Shown here piece by piece: positions 36,170 through 44,973 of a DNA stretch of 64,000 nt. The translations under genes were made by a program, and so were the position numbers. Within the stretch, counting starts at the first letter, position 1. Every line of letters starts with the position of its first letter. The notes below the pieces were generated by a model. That model was not told the DNA's origin. It saw nothing but the letters and a program-made list of their open reading frames with translations, and made no database searches. This DNA is from Shewanella marisflavi (GTDB lineage: Bacteria; Pseudomonadota; Gammaproteobacteria; Enterobacterales; Shewanellaceae). The stretch lies in NCBI RefSeq assembly GCF_023283925.1, contig NZ_JAKIKX010000005.1, positions 248,001-312,000 of the forward strand. The letters run 5' to 3'.

Positions 36170-37632
36170 TAGCGACCTCCGGAGTCCTGAGGCGGGTTTG
36201 CCTCGGTAGGGCTAGGTATGGGGGCGACGATTAAAGTGAGTCGTTCGCGGCCCTGCACAATGACGGTTTGCCCTGTTTGGGTGTGAGTGTCACAGCGGGC
36301 CTGCCAGCATTCGCCGTTGAGCCTGACCAGACCATAGTGTTCAAATCCACTTACCACGGTAGCCATGGCGCCTATGATGAGATCATCGCCGCTGACATTG
36401 GCGGCCTTGCGCGTTTTCCACAGACTTGAGAGTACCCAGAGAGAAAAGCCAGCGGCGGTGACGGTTACTGCCGCTATCAATGGCAGCGAGATGGAGAGGT
36501 CGCCGCCGTCGGCGTCGATCAAAAACAGGGACCCCAGCGCGAAGGCGACTATCCCGCCAAGGCCGAGAATGCCGAAACTCGGCACCATAGACTCGGCGAT
36601 AATCAGGGCTATGCCTAACAGGATAAGACCCAAACCCACATAGTTGATGGGCAACAACTGAAATGCGTAGAGGGCGACCAGAAGGGAGATGCCCCCAATG
36701 ACGCCTGCGATACCTACGCCAGGGCTATAAAATTCAAGCAGCAAGCCATAGATACCGATTAACATCAGGATATAGGCGATGTTGGGGTCGGTAATGGTGG
36801 CGATGAAGTGACTTCGCCAGCTTTGTTCGTGGGGCACTAGCCTTGTTTGCTTAAGGTTGAAGCTATGGGGCTCGCCGTCTAAAACAATTTCCATACCGTC
36901 GAGTTTTGTCAGGAGTTCACCAGCGTCACTTGCCATCAGGGTGATCACATTCTGCTCCAGAGCCTCTGTGGCAGTGAGCGTTGCGGCATCACTCACCGCT
37001 TGCTCGGCAAATTCAACATTGCGGCCTCTTAAATTGGCGAGGGAACGAATATAGGCGATGGCATCGTTACGTATCTTTTGGGTCATGGCGTTGTCGTTAG
37101 ATCCCTGCTGCTTGCTGTCATCCCCTTTGGATGGATCTTTGTCCCTTGGGTTTAATGGTTTCTCATTTTGGCTGGGCATTCCCATTTGTACAGGTGTGGC
37201 GGCGCCCAAAGTGGTGGCGGGTGCCATGGCTGCGATATGACAGGCGTATAGCATATAGGTACCGGCGCTCATGGCTCTAGCCCCTGAAGGAGCGACCAGA
37301 CAGGCGATAGGCACCTTGGAGCTGAGGATAGCTTGGTTAATGCTGCGTAAGCTTGACACTAAGCCGCCAGGCGTATCGAGTTCAATGATCAGCAACGGCG
37401 GGCGCTCAGCAACGAGTAGCTCGTTGGCATGTTGGATCTCACTGCCTAGGTATTCGGCGATGGCGGGACCTATGGCGCCACTAAAACGCATCAGTGGCAC
37501 AGCTTTAACTTGTGGCTCAGATGAGACGGTTGAGGCGTTTGTGTTCGTTTCGGGCATAGCCTGACCCAGACTCAGTACGATTAGTAGGAACAGAGTTATT
37601 AAACGTATGATGCGCCCAACACAAACCCGCAT
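36169..37632 (-). CDS. NfeD-family membrane serine protease
   Basis: 487 residues of the long NfeD type. A signal peptide (residues 1-27) leads to a ClpP-like protease domain with [15 protein letters not shown] and the nucleophile region [13 protein letters not shown]; a general-base Lys is likely in the following helix (near [15 protein letters not shown]). Four to five membrane helices follow (about residues 275-400), then a small C-terminal OB-fold. Homologues cleave the C-terminus of stomatin-like partners. The slipin encoded next is the presumed substrate. Confidence 0.9.
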   Translation of the reverse strand: MRVCVGRIIRLITLFLLIVLSLGQAMPETNTNASTVSSEPQVKAVPLMRFSGAIGPAIAEYLGSEIQHANELLVAERPPLLIIELDTPGGLVSSLRSINQAILSSKVPIACLVAPSGARAMSAGTYMLYACHIAAMAPATTLGAATPVQMGMPSQNEKPLNPRDKDPSKGDDSKQQGSNDNAMTQKIRNDAIAYIRSLANLRGRNVEFAEQAVSDAATLTATEALEQNVITLMASDAGELLTKLDGMEIVLDGEPHSFNLKQTRLVPHEQSWRSHFIATITDPNIAYILMLIGIYGLLLEFYSPGVGIAGVIGGISLLVALYAFQLLPINYVGLGLILLGIALIIAESMVPSFGILGLGGIVAFALGSLFLIDADGGDLSISLPLIAAVTVTAAGFSLWVLSSLWKTRKAANVSGDDLIIGAMATVVSGFEHYGLVRLNGECWQARCDTHTQTGQTVIVQGRERLTLIVAPIPSPTEANPPQDSGGR

Positions 37633-37746
37633 AGCGACTCCTTATGACTTATTTAAGTCTAGTCGATTTTGCGCGCCGCCTTTGCTTGTCTTTTCAGCTC
37701 AGTGTGTTATTTTTCTCGGCTTTTTGATGGGCGGGAGCCGCTAAGC

Positions 37747-39114
37747 ATGTTTGTTGGATTCGATTATGGCAGCGCTAACTGCGCCGTTGGTGTGATGTTG
37801 GATGGCAAGGTGCAGCTTTTGCCTCTTGCGGGGGATTCTCACTATCTGGTATCGACCCTGTATGCGTTCGATCGGGAACTGATCAGCGAAGCTGTGTATC
37901 AGGCGCTTGCGAGCGATCTTAAGGCGGATTATGCCAAGCTTCGTTCGGCTCAGTTAAGCCGCGCACGCCACGCCCGTCAGGCGTTGGATCTTGATAGCGA
38001 CGAGCAGGCGGTGTTTGTCGGTGAGCAGGCGGTGCAGCACTATCTGGATATGCCCGAAGAGGGCTTTTATGTACGCTCGCCCAAATCTTTTCTCGGTGCC
38101 ACTGGCTTGCGAGCAGACCAAATCGCCCTATTTGAAGATATCGTCACCCTGATGATGATGCATATTAAACAACTGGCTGATAAGCAGCTCCAGGCTCACG
38201 GCACTGCCACTCATGCCGTGATCGGGCGTCCGGTGAATTTTCAAGGCATAGGCGGTGAGGAGAGTAATCGTCAGGCCGAAGCCATTTTAGCCCTGGCCGC
38301 TAAACGCGCCGGGTTTGAGCAGGTGAGTTTTCTGTTTGAGCCTTTGGCTGCGGGTATGGATTTTGAGGCCAGTCTTAACCAAGATAAGACAGTGTTGGTG
38401 GTGGATGTCGGTGGCGGCACGACCGACTGCTCAGTGGTGAAGATGGGACCATCTCATATCAATAAGGCAGATCGTAGTGAAGACTTTCTCGGTCATAGTG
38501 GTCAACGTATCGGCGGAAACGATCTGGATATCGCCCTGGCGATGAAGGCCTTTATGCAGCACCTGGGGCTTGGTTCTCATATGGTGAATGGACTGCCGGT
38601 GCCGAGTCAGCCATTTTGGAATGCGGTGGCGGTTAATGACATCAGTGCTCAGCGCGATTTTGCCAGTTTAACGAGCCGCAAGATGATTGAGGAGCTTATC
38701 AAGGACGCTACGCGTGCCGATCTTTTGGCGAGATTGCTAAAAGTGCAAGTGGAGCAACTGGGTTACCGTTTGGTGCGCAGCGCCGAAGTGGCAAAGATTG
38801 CGCTGTCGGACGCGCCAGCCACCTGTGTTACCCTGGAGTATATCGACCCGGCGCTTAATGCCGATGTCGACCTTGAGCGCTTTGGCCTGGCTATCGATCA
38901 ACCCGTTAGCCTGATCCAATCGCTGATGCGTCAGGCGATGGACCAGGCAGCCACACAGGCAGATATTATCTATGTGACAGGCGGCACGGCCAAGAGCCCG
39001 GCGATTTATCAAAAGATCGCCCAGATGTATCCTGAGACAGAGATAGTGGTAGGCGATCATTTTGGCAGTGTGACAGCTGGTCTGACGCGCTGGGCTCAAA
39101 AGCTGTTTTCCTAA
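37747..39114 (+). CDS. yegD: Hsp70-like chaperone YegD
   Basis: 455 residues from the ATG at 37747, where the actin-fold phosphate-1 motif begins (MFVGFDYGSANCAVGV); the frame extends upstream to 37669 without similarity. Other ATPase motifs: VIGRPVNFQG, FLFEPLAAGMDFE, VVDVGGGTTDCSVV and YVTGGTAKSPAI. The protein lacks most of the Hsp70 substrate-binding domain, as in YegD. It is upstream of creA with 17 bp between them and probably shares its transcript. Confidence 0.88.
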   Translation: MFVGFDYGSANCAVGVMLDGKVQLLPLAGDSHYLVSTLYAFDRELISEAVYQALASDLKADYAKLRSAQLSRARHARQALDLDSDEQAVFVGEQAVQHYLDMPEEGFYVRSPKSFLGATGLRADQIALFEDIVTLMMMHIKQLADKQLQAHGTATHAVIGRPVNFQGIGGEESNRQAEAILALAAKRAGFEQVSFLFEPLAAGMDFEASLNQDKTVLVVDVGGGTTDCSVVKMGPSHINKADRSEDFLGHSGQRIGGNDLDIALAMKAFMQHLGLGSHMVNGLPVPSQPFWNAVAVNDISAQRDFASLTSRKMIEELIKDATRADLLARLLKVQVEQLGYRLVRSAEVAKIALSDAPATCVTLEYIDPALNADVDLERFGLAIDQPVSLIQSLMRQAMDQAATQADIIYVTGGTAKSPAIYQKIAQMYPETEIVVGDHFGSVTAGLTRWAQKLFS

Positions 39115-39131
39115 GAAGAGATGGAGTAAGC

Positions 39132-39620
39132 ATGAAAGCATTAATTCGGCTGGCGGGCGTCGCGGCGCTATTTGTACTCAGTGGCTGCGGTGATGATGTG
39201 GGTAAGGTGAGCCTGGGCCTGTTTACCACTAAAGATGTGATCATCGAAGCGCGCCGTGACCCTATGATCCCTGGCGTGACCTGTCATATTAGTCGTGTCG
39301 AGGCCAATCTTGATTTTGCCGATCCTTCAGATATGGGGATTGCTTGTCGTCAAACCGGGCCTATATTGCCTGGGGATCTCGCCAATATCGACAAGAGTCC
39401 AAAGGGCGAGGTGGTGTTTAAGGCATCTCTAAGCATACTGTTTAAGTCGCTAAAGGTGAGACGCATCTATGATGCTGAAAATCAGACGCTGATCTATCTC
39501 TCCTATTCGACTAAGGAGACTGATGGTAGCCATAAACACAGCCTGTCCACCGTGCCGCTTTATGGCACAAAGGCTTGGCAAACGAGTGGCTCAGCAAATG
39601 GACAGCCAGCGTCAAACTAA
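39132..39620 (+). CDS. creA: CreA-family lipoprotein
   Basis: 162 residues. The family signature is clear: VTCHISRVEANL, GIACRQTGPI, GEVVFKASLSILFKSLKVRRIYDAEN and LSTVPLYGT match E. coli CreA segments. Unlike E. coli CreA, which has a plain signal peptide, this one ends its signal in LSGC (Cys19), so it is probably a lipoprotein. The function of CreA is unknown; here it is not next to creBCD. Confidence 0.9.
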   Translation: MKALIRLAGVAALFVLSGCGDDVGKVSLGLFTTKDVIIEARRDPMIPGVTCHISRVEANLDFADPSDMGIACRQTGPILPGDLANIDKSPKGEVVFKASLSILFKSLKVRRIYDAENQTLIYLSYSTKETDGSHKHSLSTVPLYGTKAWQTSGSANGQPASN

Positions 39621-39654
39621 AATAAGTAAAACCAAAATAAGTTCAACCAAAAAC

Positions 39655-39682
39655 AAAACGCCGTCATCTTTGACGGCGTTTT
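39655..39682 (+). terminator. Terminator after creA
   Basis: AAAACGCCGTCA (39655-39666) - TCTT - TGACGGCGTTTT (39671-39682): a perfect 12-bp stem including the A/T flanks. Confidence 0.92.
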
Positions 39683-39755
39683 GCTGTGGGTTATTTGCGC
39701 CTGTGTAATTGCTGCAGTTGAGTTGCCACTGTTTAATCGCTATGGGTAAGACGCA

Positions 39756-39818
39756 GGCAATGCCTTACTTGATTTAGGTAATGCCTTATTCTACTTGGGC
39801 AATGCCTTACTCGTTGCG
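39756..39818. repeat. Three 21-bp tandem repeats at the metC stop
   Basis: Units starting GGCAATGCC, GGTAATGCC and GGCAATGCC at 39756, 39777 and 39798. Because 21 is a multiple of 3, each unit carries a TTA that would read as an in-frame TAA on the metC strand; the one at 39807-39809 is the actual stop. Confidence 0.8.
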
Positions 39819-40994
39819 GCCATCTAATACCGCATTATAGCGCTCAAAGCCGGCCTCGAGATCTTTGATGAGATCGTCAGGGTTTTCCAGCCCCACATGC
39901 AAGCGGATCAAGGGTTTGCTGCTGTCCCACTGAGTGGCGGTGCGCAGTTTGTCGATACCAAATACGCCCAGAATCAGACTTTCATAGCCGCCCCATGAGA
40001 AGCCCATCTTAAAGTGCTGCATGTTTTCCACAAAGGCGGTGATCGACTTGATGTTGCCTTGCTTGAGTACAAAGGAGAAGAGGCCGTTAGACGCGCTGAA
40101 ATCACGCTTAAAAAACTCATGCCCAGGGCAGGTGGTAAAGGCGGGGTGACGCAGGTGATCCACCTCTGGGCGCGTAGCCAACCAATTGGCAACCTTAAGG
40201 GCATTTTTTTCATGTTGCGCCATGCGAACCCCAAGGGTCCGCAACCCACGGCTGGCGAGGTAGATATCGTCCGCCGAGGTACATTGCCCCATGAGGTAGC
40301 TGTTTTCTCTAAGCTGCTCCCAATGAGCCTCGTTGGCGGTTGCCGTGCCCAGCATCACATCTGAATGGCCAACAATATATTTGGTGGCGGCCTGAATGGA
40401 GATATCGACGCCCAGTTCGAACGGACGGCTGTTGATAGGGGAGGCCCAGGTGTTATCCAGCATAACCACCAGACCATGCTCATGGGCAATGCGGCTCAAG
40501 GTCGGCACATCTTGCACCTCTAGGGTGATAGAGCCGGGAGACTCAAGAAACAGCACCTTGGTATTGGGGCGGATAAGCGCCTCAATACCTTTGCCGATCA
40601 GCGGGGCGTAGTAGGTGGTTTCTATGCCAAAGCCTTTGAGCAGCTTGTCGCACAGATCCCGTGTGGGTTCATAGGCGGTATCGACCATCAAGAGATGATC
40701 ACCTGCTTTGAGAAAAGAGAGTAGTGCGCCCGAGATGGCGGCTGAACCAGAGGGAAAGAGCGCGGTGCCCACGCCACCTTCAAGTTCGGCAATGGCCGCC
40801 TGAAAGGCAAAGTGGGTAGGGGTGCCGCGGCGGCCATAAAACATCTCGCCATTGGCGCGGTTTTTGGTGGCGTAACGCATCTCTTCTATGGTGTCGAATA
40901 CCACGGTGGAAGCGCGAAATACCGGGGGATTGATCACCCCCTTACTCCATTTCTTGTCACGGCCGACGCTAACTATCTTGGTCTCTTTTTTCAT
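39807..40994 (-). CDS. metC: Cystathionine beta-lyase MetC
   Basis: 395 residues, the same length as E. coli MetC. It cleaves cystathionine to homocysteine, pyruvate and ammonia in methionine synthesis. The PLP lysine is in SIQAATKYIVGHSDVMLGT; other PLP-contact motifs are FYGRRGTPTHFAFQ, PSGSAAISGALLSFL and VVMLDNTWASPI. It is monocistronic. A candidate MetJ operator lies upstream, consistent with its role. Confidence 0.93.
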   Translation of the reverse strand: MKKETKIVSVGRDKKWSKGVINPPVFRASTVVFDTIEEMRYATKNRANGEMFYGRRGTPTHFAFQAAIAELEGGVGTALFPSGSAAISGALLSFLKAGDHLLMVDTAYEPTRDLCDKLLKGFGIETTYYAPLIGKGIEALIRPNTKVLFLESPGSITLEVQDVPTLSRIAHEHGLVVMLDNTWASPINSRPFELGVDISIQAATKYIVGHSDVMLGTATANEAHWEQLRENSYLMGQCTSADDIYLASRGLRTLGVRMAQHEKNALKVANWLATRPEVDHLRHPAFTTCPGHEFFKRDFSASNGLFSFVLKQGNIKSITAFVENMQHFKMGFSWGGYESLILGVFGIDKLRTATQWDSSKPLIRLHVGLENPDDLIKDLEAGFERYNAVLDGRNE

Positions 40995-41023
40995 CCCATC
41001 TACTCATCTTGGCTAGGCAATGC

Positions 41024-41047
41024 AGCCATCTTAACATCTATACGGCT
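41024..41047 (-). promoter_or_regulatory. Candidate MetJ operator of metC
   Basis: Three abutting 8-bp boxes, AGCCATCT, TAACATCT and ATACGGCT, match the met box AGACGTCT at 6, 5 and 6 of 8 positions. They lie 30-53 bp upstream of the metC start codon. The match is moderate, but the phasing and position are right. Confidence 0.45.
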
Positions 41048-41098
41048 AAATGAAAGTGAGATTTACTTATGTGTTTACCCTTGCAAATCGGCCTGCAT

Positions 41099-43273
41099 CT
41101 ATTGGGTTTTAAGTGGCAGACGGATGTGGATAGCGACACCTATGGCTTGATTGTCTTGCATCAGATTTTCGGCGCGAATACTGCCGTCGTGGAAATCGGT
41201 GATCAGCCTGGCAATATAGAGTCCTAGCCCTAAGTGAGGCTTGTCTTGCACTTTCTGGTCGCGTACAGAGACCATGGACTCGAAGATCTGTTCGCCCATG
41301 TTCGCCGGCAGAGATGGCCCTTGGTTGCTGACGCACAGCAGTGCCTGTTTGCCCTTGGCTTTGAGTGACACCTTGATGGGCGTTTCAGGTTGGCTAAATT
41401 CGATGGCATTGGCGATCAGCTTGTCCATTAACTGGGCAATATATTCAGGCACGCCGCGCATCGGCATCGGCTCCTTATCGATCTCCAGTTCAAAGCGCTG
41501 GTTGGGGTAGGTCATCTGATAGCCCTGCATACAGCCGGCGATCACCTTGTCGAGGGGGAAGTTATCGACATCGGCATCGGTCAGGGCTTCTTCGAGGCGC
41601 GTCGCTTCACTCATGTTATTGAGGATCATATTGAGGCGGCTAACCCCTTCATGGGCTCTGTCCACATATTTTTGATGCTGAGGCGGCAGTCCCTGGCTGT
41701 TGAGGTGCTCAAGCGATGAGCGAACCACGGCCACCGGCGTGCGCAGTTCATGGCCCAGGCGGGAGGACATATTCTCCAGATAATGGGTATATTGGCTCAA
41801 ACGGCTGACGATACTGGCGAAACTGCGGCTAAGATCGCCAATTTCATCGCGCACCTTTGACCCGACAATCGCCTTTCTGATCCGTCCCTGGCTGTCGATC
41901 GCCTGCTCGGCGTCATCGCGTAACTTGCGAATACGGCTGGAGATACTGGAGGCGAAGAAGAAGAGTGCCAAGGTGCCCATGCTCATCACGGTTAAGATCA
42001 CGTTGAACAATTTCTCGAGCGCTTTGTTGCGCAGGGTACGGATGCCGTGGGTGGTTTCCTCGGCGATCACCACGCCCATGACGGTGTTATCGATCCAGAT
42101 GGGGCTGGCGGCGGCGAGGATCACCGCTTTGCCATCGGGCGACAGGCGCCAGGTGGAGCCAAACTGACCGGCTAATGCCTTGCGAATATGGCTGCCCTCC
42201 AATACGGTCGAGTCTTTCAGGGAGTCGACAAAATGTTTCGGCGGCGTGGTCAAAATACGGTAGTAGAGGGGATGCAAATAGTTTTGCTTAAATCGCCCCC
42301 AGAAGCTGTCCGGTGTCTGTTCTGTGGCGGTTTGCGCCCAGACATTGGTGCTGCTGTAGATATCGCCGGATTTAGCCAATACCCGGCCATGGCGATCCAC
42401 CACCCAGATCCGTGAGCTGTTATGACTCATCCCCTTGATGATGCTTTCAATTTCTGGCGAAGGTACAAGCACAGTACCTAGCTTGGTGACATCGTCGGTG
42501 GCCGAAGTACCCACAATCGCCTCAACATTGCGTTTACGCCTGTCGTTGACATCGACGATGGCAAAGCCCAGCTTGCTGCCTACCATCTCCAGCGGCATTC
42601 TGAGTTCTATGTTGTAGCCTTTTTCGGTTTTGAGCCACTTGCCCTGAATGCGCACTTCTGGAGTAACCGGTTGAGAGCGTTTGGGATCGGCTGGCAGTTC
42701 GAAGGCACTTATCCAGCCATCGCGTATGGTGGCGACGATATAGCGGCGAAAATGGCCATCGGGTGCCAAGGTGGCGATGGCCAGATGGTCGTTATTGTCG
42801 ATTCTCAGGCTGTTAGTGCCGCGGTAGATCACCTTAGGATCGGTCACCTCGAAATAGGCGTACAGGTAACCGGCGTATTTACCCACCATATGGGTAAAAC
42901 TGACATTAAGGGGCTTGCCGTCATCGGCCTTAAATAGCTGGTGGTCGGCGCCATAAACCAAGGCGCGATGACGATTGGTTTGCCACTCGCCTAATTTGCC
43001 ATCTAGGTGTATGGGACCGCTTAAAGGATAGGCATAGAGATCCCGTCCTTTTTTTACCTGTGACAGGAAACTGGCTTGTTTGTCGAATAGCTTAGGGCGT
43101 TCGTGTAGCGCGGTGGCCAGTGCCTGTGTGGTCCCTTCCAATGTTTTTTCCTGACCATAGCGCAGGTACTTTTCCATCTCCCACACATACTGGTAGCCCA
43201 ACCAAGGCAGGCAGAGCAGAAACAGGGAGAGGATGGCGACCTTAGTGCGCAGGCCGATGGGCAGATTAAACAT
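41099..43273 (-). CDS. pdsS: Dedicated sortase system histidine kinase PdsS
   Basis: 724 residues from the ATG at 43273, which follows the pdsR stop by 2 bp; a longer frame reaches 43327 inside pdsR. Domains: N-terminal membrane helix (about residues 8-27); a large periplasmic sensor with a family-9 carbohydrate-binding-like part (GPIHLDGKLGEWQTNRHRAL); a second membrane helix near residue 430; HAMP; dimerisation domain with the phospho-His in LGHELRTPVAVVRSSLEHL; and an ATPase domain (LIANAIEFS, HLGLGLYIARLI). The layout matches the kinase of the proteobacterial dedicated sortase system. The signal sensed is unknown, possibly a surface glycan. Confidence 0.9.
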   Translation of the reverse strand: MFNLPIGLRTKVAILSLFLLCLPWLGYQYVWEMEKYLRYGQEKTLEGTTQALATALHERPKLFDKQASFLSQVKKGRDLYAYPLSGPIHLDGKLGEWQTNRHRALVYGADHQLFKADDGKPLNVSFTHMVGKYAGYLYAYFEVTDPKVIYRGTNSLRIDNNDHLAIATLAPDGHFRRYIVATIRDGWISAFELPADPKRSQPVTPEVRIQGKWLKTEKGYNIELRMPLEMVGSKLGFAIVDVNDRRKRNVEAIVGTSATDDVTKLGTVLVPSPEIESIIKGMSHNSSRIWVVDRHGRVLAKSGDIYSSTNVWAQTATEQTPDSFWGRFKQNYLHPLYYRILTTPPKHFVDSLKDSTVLEGSHIRKALAGQFGSTWRLSPDGKAVILAAASPIWIDNTVMGVVIAEETTHGIRTLRNKALEKLFNVILTVMSMGTLALFFFASSISSRIRKLRDDAEQAIDSQGRIRKAIVGSKVRDEIGDLSRSFASIVSRLSQYTHYLENMSSRLGHELRTPVAVVRSSLEHLNSQGLPPQHQKYVDRAHEGVSRLNMILNNMSEATRLEEALTDADVDNFPLDKVIAGCMQGYQMTYPNQRFELEIDKEPMPMRGVPEYIAQLMDKLIANAIEFSQPETPIKVSLKAKGKQALLCVSNQGPSLPANMGEQIFESMVSVRDQKVQDKPHLGLGLYIARLITDFHDGSIRAENLMQDNQAIGVAIHIRLPLKTQ

Positions 43274-43275
43274 GC

Positions 43276-43968
43276 TTAGTCTTGGTTGTCCCAGCGATAA
43301 CCCATGCCATATACGGTATCTATGCAATCAAATTCAGGATCTTGGCTAATAAATTTCTTACGGATCCGCTTTACATGGGAGGTGATGGTGCTGTCGTCCA
43401 CATAGATCTTGGCATCTTGCATCAGCGCTTGGCGACTGCGTACATGTCCGGGGTGTTTGGCCAGGGCATGTACCATCCAAAATTCGGTAACCGTCAGCTC
43501 GATAGGCAGCTGTTTCCAGTAGACCTGAATACGGTTGACATCTATGGTCAGGTTGCCGTGCTCTATCATGCCATCCTGGGGGTTAGCGCCATTTTGGATG
43601 TCCGAGCGTCGAAATAGTGCCGCCAGGCGGGCGATCAGATGGGGAAAGCTGACATCTTTACTCAAATAGTCATCGGCGCCGAGTCTCAACCCACAGACGG
43701 TATCGAAATCGCTGTCACGGGCAGTCAGAAAGATGATCGGCAAAGTGTTAGACATGGCTCTGAGGGATTGGCACAGGGTAAAGCCGCCATCAATCTCATT
43801 TTCCAGGCCAATATCGATGATCGCCAGATCCGGTAAACGAGTATTGAAGGCTTCCATGGCGCTAGGGCGGTTGGCATAGGCCTGGACACTATAGCCTTGC
43901 TGCTGTAGCACCTCTTTGTAATTCTCGCGGATAGCCGCTTCATCTTCCACTATTGCAATACGCTTCAT
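43276..43968 (-). CDS. pdsR: Dedicated sortase system response regulator PdsR
   Basis: 230 residues. The receiver domain has the acidic pair in IVEDEAAIRENY, the phospho-acceptor Asp in LAIIDIGLENEIDGG and the Lys in DDYLSKDVSFPHL. An OmpR/PhoB-type winged-helix domain (ELTVTEFWMVHALAKHPG, DSTITSHVKRIRKKF) follows. It is divergent from pdsO and co-transcribed with pdsS; it probably controls the sortase operon across the 219-bp intergenic region. Confidence 0.93.
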   Translation of the reverse strand: MKRIAIVEDEAAIRENYKEVLQQQGYSVQAYANRPSAMEAFNTRLPDLAIIDIGLENEIDGGFTLCQSLRAMSNTLPIIFLTARDSDFDTVCGLRLGADDYLSKDVSFPHLIARLAALFRRSDIQNGANPQDGMIEHGNLTIDVNRIQVYWKQLPIELTVTEFWMVHALAKHPGHVRSRQALMQDAKIYVDDSTITSHVKRIRKKFISQDPEFDCIDTVYGMGYRWDNQD

Positions 43969-44187
43969 TATCTATCCAATACAGCTTCGTGTTTCTGGGA
44001 AGTGACTATACAGCAAATTTTCGGCGAAAAAAGTGGTGTGGCTAAAATGCCATTTTGTTGCCACATTTGGTCGCTGCATCGTCATTTTTGCACCCCTGAC
44101 TTGCCATTTCACTGTTATTTAATGACCTCATCGACAGGAACCACAAGGTTCTAAATAACCCATCCATGTCAACTTGAGGAATTTCCC

Positions 44188-44934
44188 ATGAAGAAGCAGA
44201 TCATTGCCGTGTTAATCAGTGTTTCGTTATTTGGCAGCTCAGCGGCCTTCGCTGCCCCTAACACTCAAGCGACAACCGAGGTATCGAGTGATAAAGAAGC
44301 GCTGATCGGCGTTGGATCAGGCATAGTGCTGGGCGCCGTGGTGGCAGGCCCTGTGGGCGCGATCATCGGCGCATTTACCGGCGGCATGATAGGTCAGACG
44401 GTGGCCAATGACAGTGAGATTAAACAGCAACAGACGGCACTGGCAGAAAAAGAGTCTCGGCTGATGGCACTCAAGCAGCAAAATGAGGCGCTCATGACCG
44501 TGCAGGAGGAGTATCAAGAGGCCAAGGTGGAACTGGCCCAGCTCAGACAGCATCAGGGCACTCGCCTTGAGGAGTTGGCGCTCGGGTTGAATGTTCAGTT
44601 TAAAACCGGCTCCTCTACCGTTGAGCCCCATTTTCAGAGCCAACTCGATGAAGTAGCCGATGCCATGGTGATATCACCTCAGCTCAAGTTAGATCTTACC
44701 GGTTATGCCGACAGACGAGGTGACAGCAGCTATAACCAGGCGCTCTCTGAGCAGCGGGTTGCCGAGGTAAGAAGTTACTTGCTTGCCAAAGGGGTGGATG
44801 CATCTCGCCTTGACGCTAAGGCCTTTGGTGCCAGCGCGCCAGTGAAAGATGAACAGAGTTTCGAGAATGACTTTTTCGATCGCCGCGTGACCATCAAGTT
44901 AGTGCCAGGCGATACCGCACTGGCAGCTAACTAA
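44188..44934 (+). CDS. pdsO: Sortase-associated OmpA-like protein PdsO
   Basis: 248 residues. A signal peptide ends AFAA (about residue 23). A glycine-rich hydrophobic segment (GIVLGAVVAGPVGAIIGAFT) could insert in a membrane; a coiled-coil-forming segment of about residues 72-120 (many Lys, Glu and Gln) comes next, then an OmpA-like peptidoglycan-binding domain (VQFKTGSSTVEPHF, LTGYADRRGDSSYN, SEQRVAEVRSYL, FFDRRVTI). This is the accessory protein found with dedicated sortases in marine Proteobacteria. It leads the rightward operon. Confidence 0.9.
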   Translation: MKKQIIAVLISVSLFGSSAAFAAPNTQATTEVSSDKEALIGVGSGIVLGAVVAGPVGAIIGAFTGGMIGQTVANDSEIKQQQTALAEKESRLMALKQQNEALMTVQEEYQEAKVELAQLRQHQGTRLEELALGLNVQFKTGSSTVEPHFQSQLDEVADAMVISPQLKLDLTGYADRRGDSSYNQALSEQRVAEVRSYLLAKGVDASRLDAKAFGASAPVKDEQSFENDFFDRRVTIKLVPGDTALAAN

Positions 44935-44973
44935 GTCAGGCCCATGAAGCAGCGTGTAAGAAGGAGAATTAAA

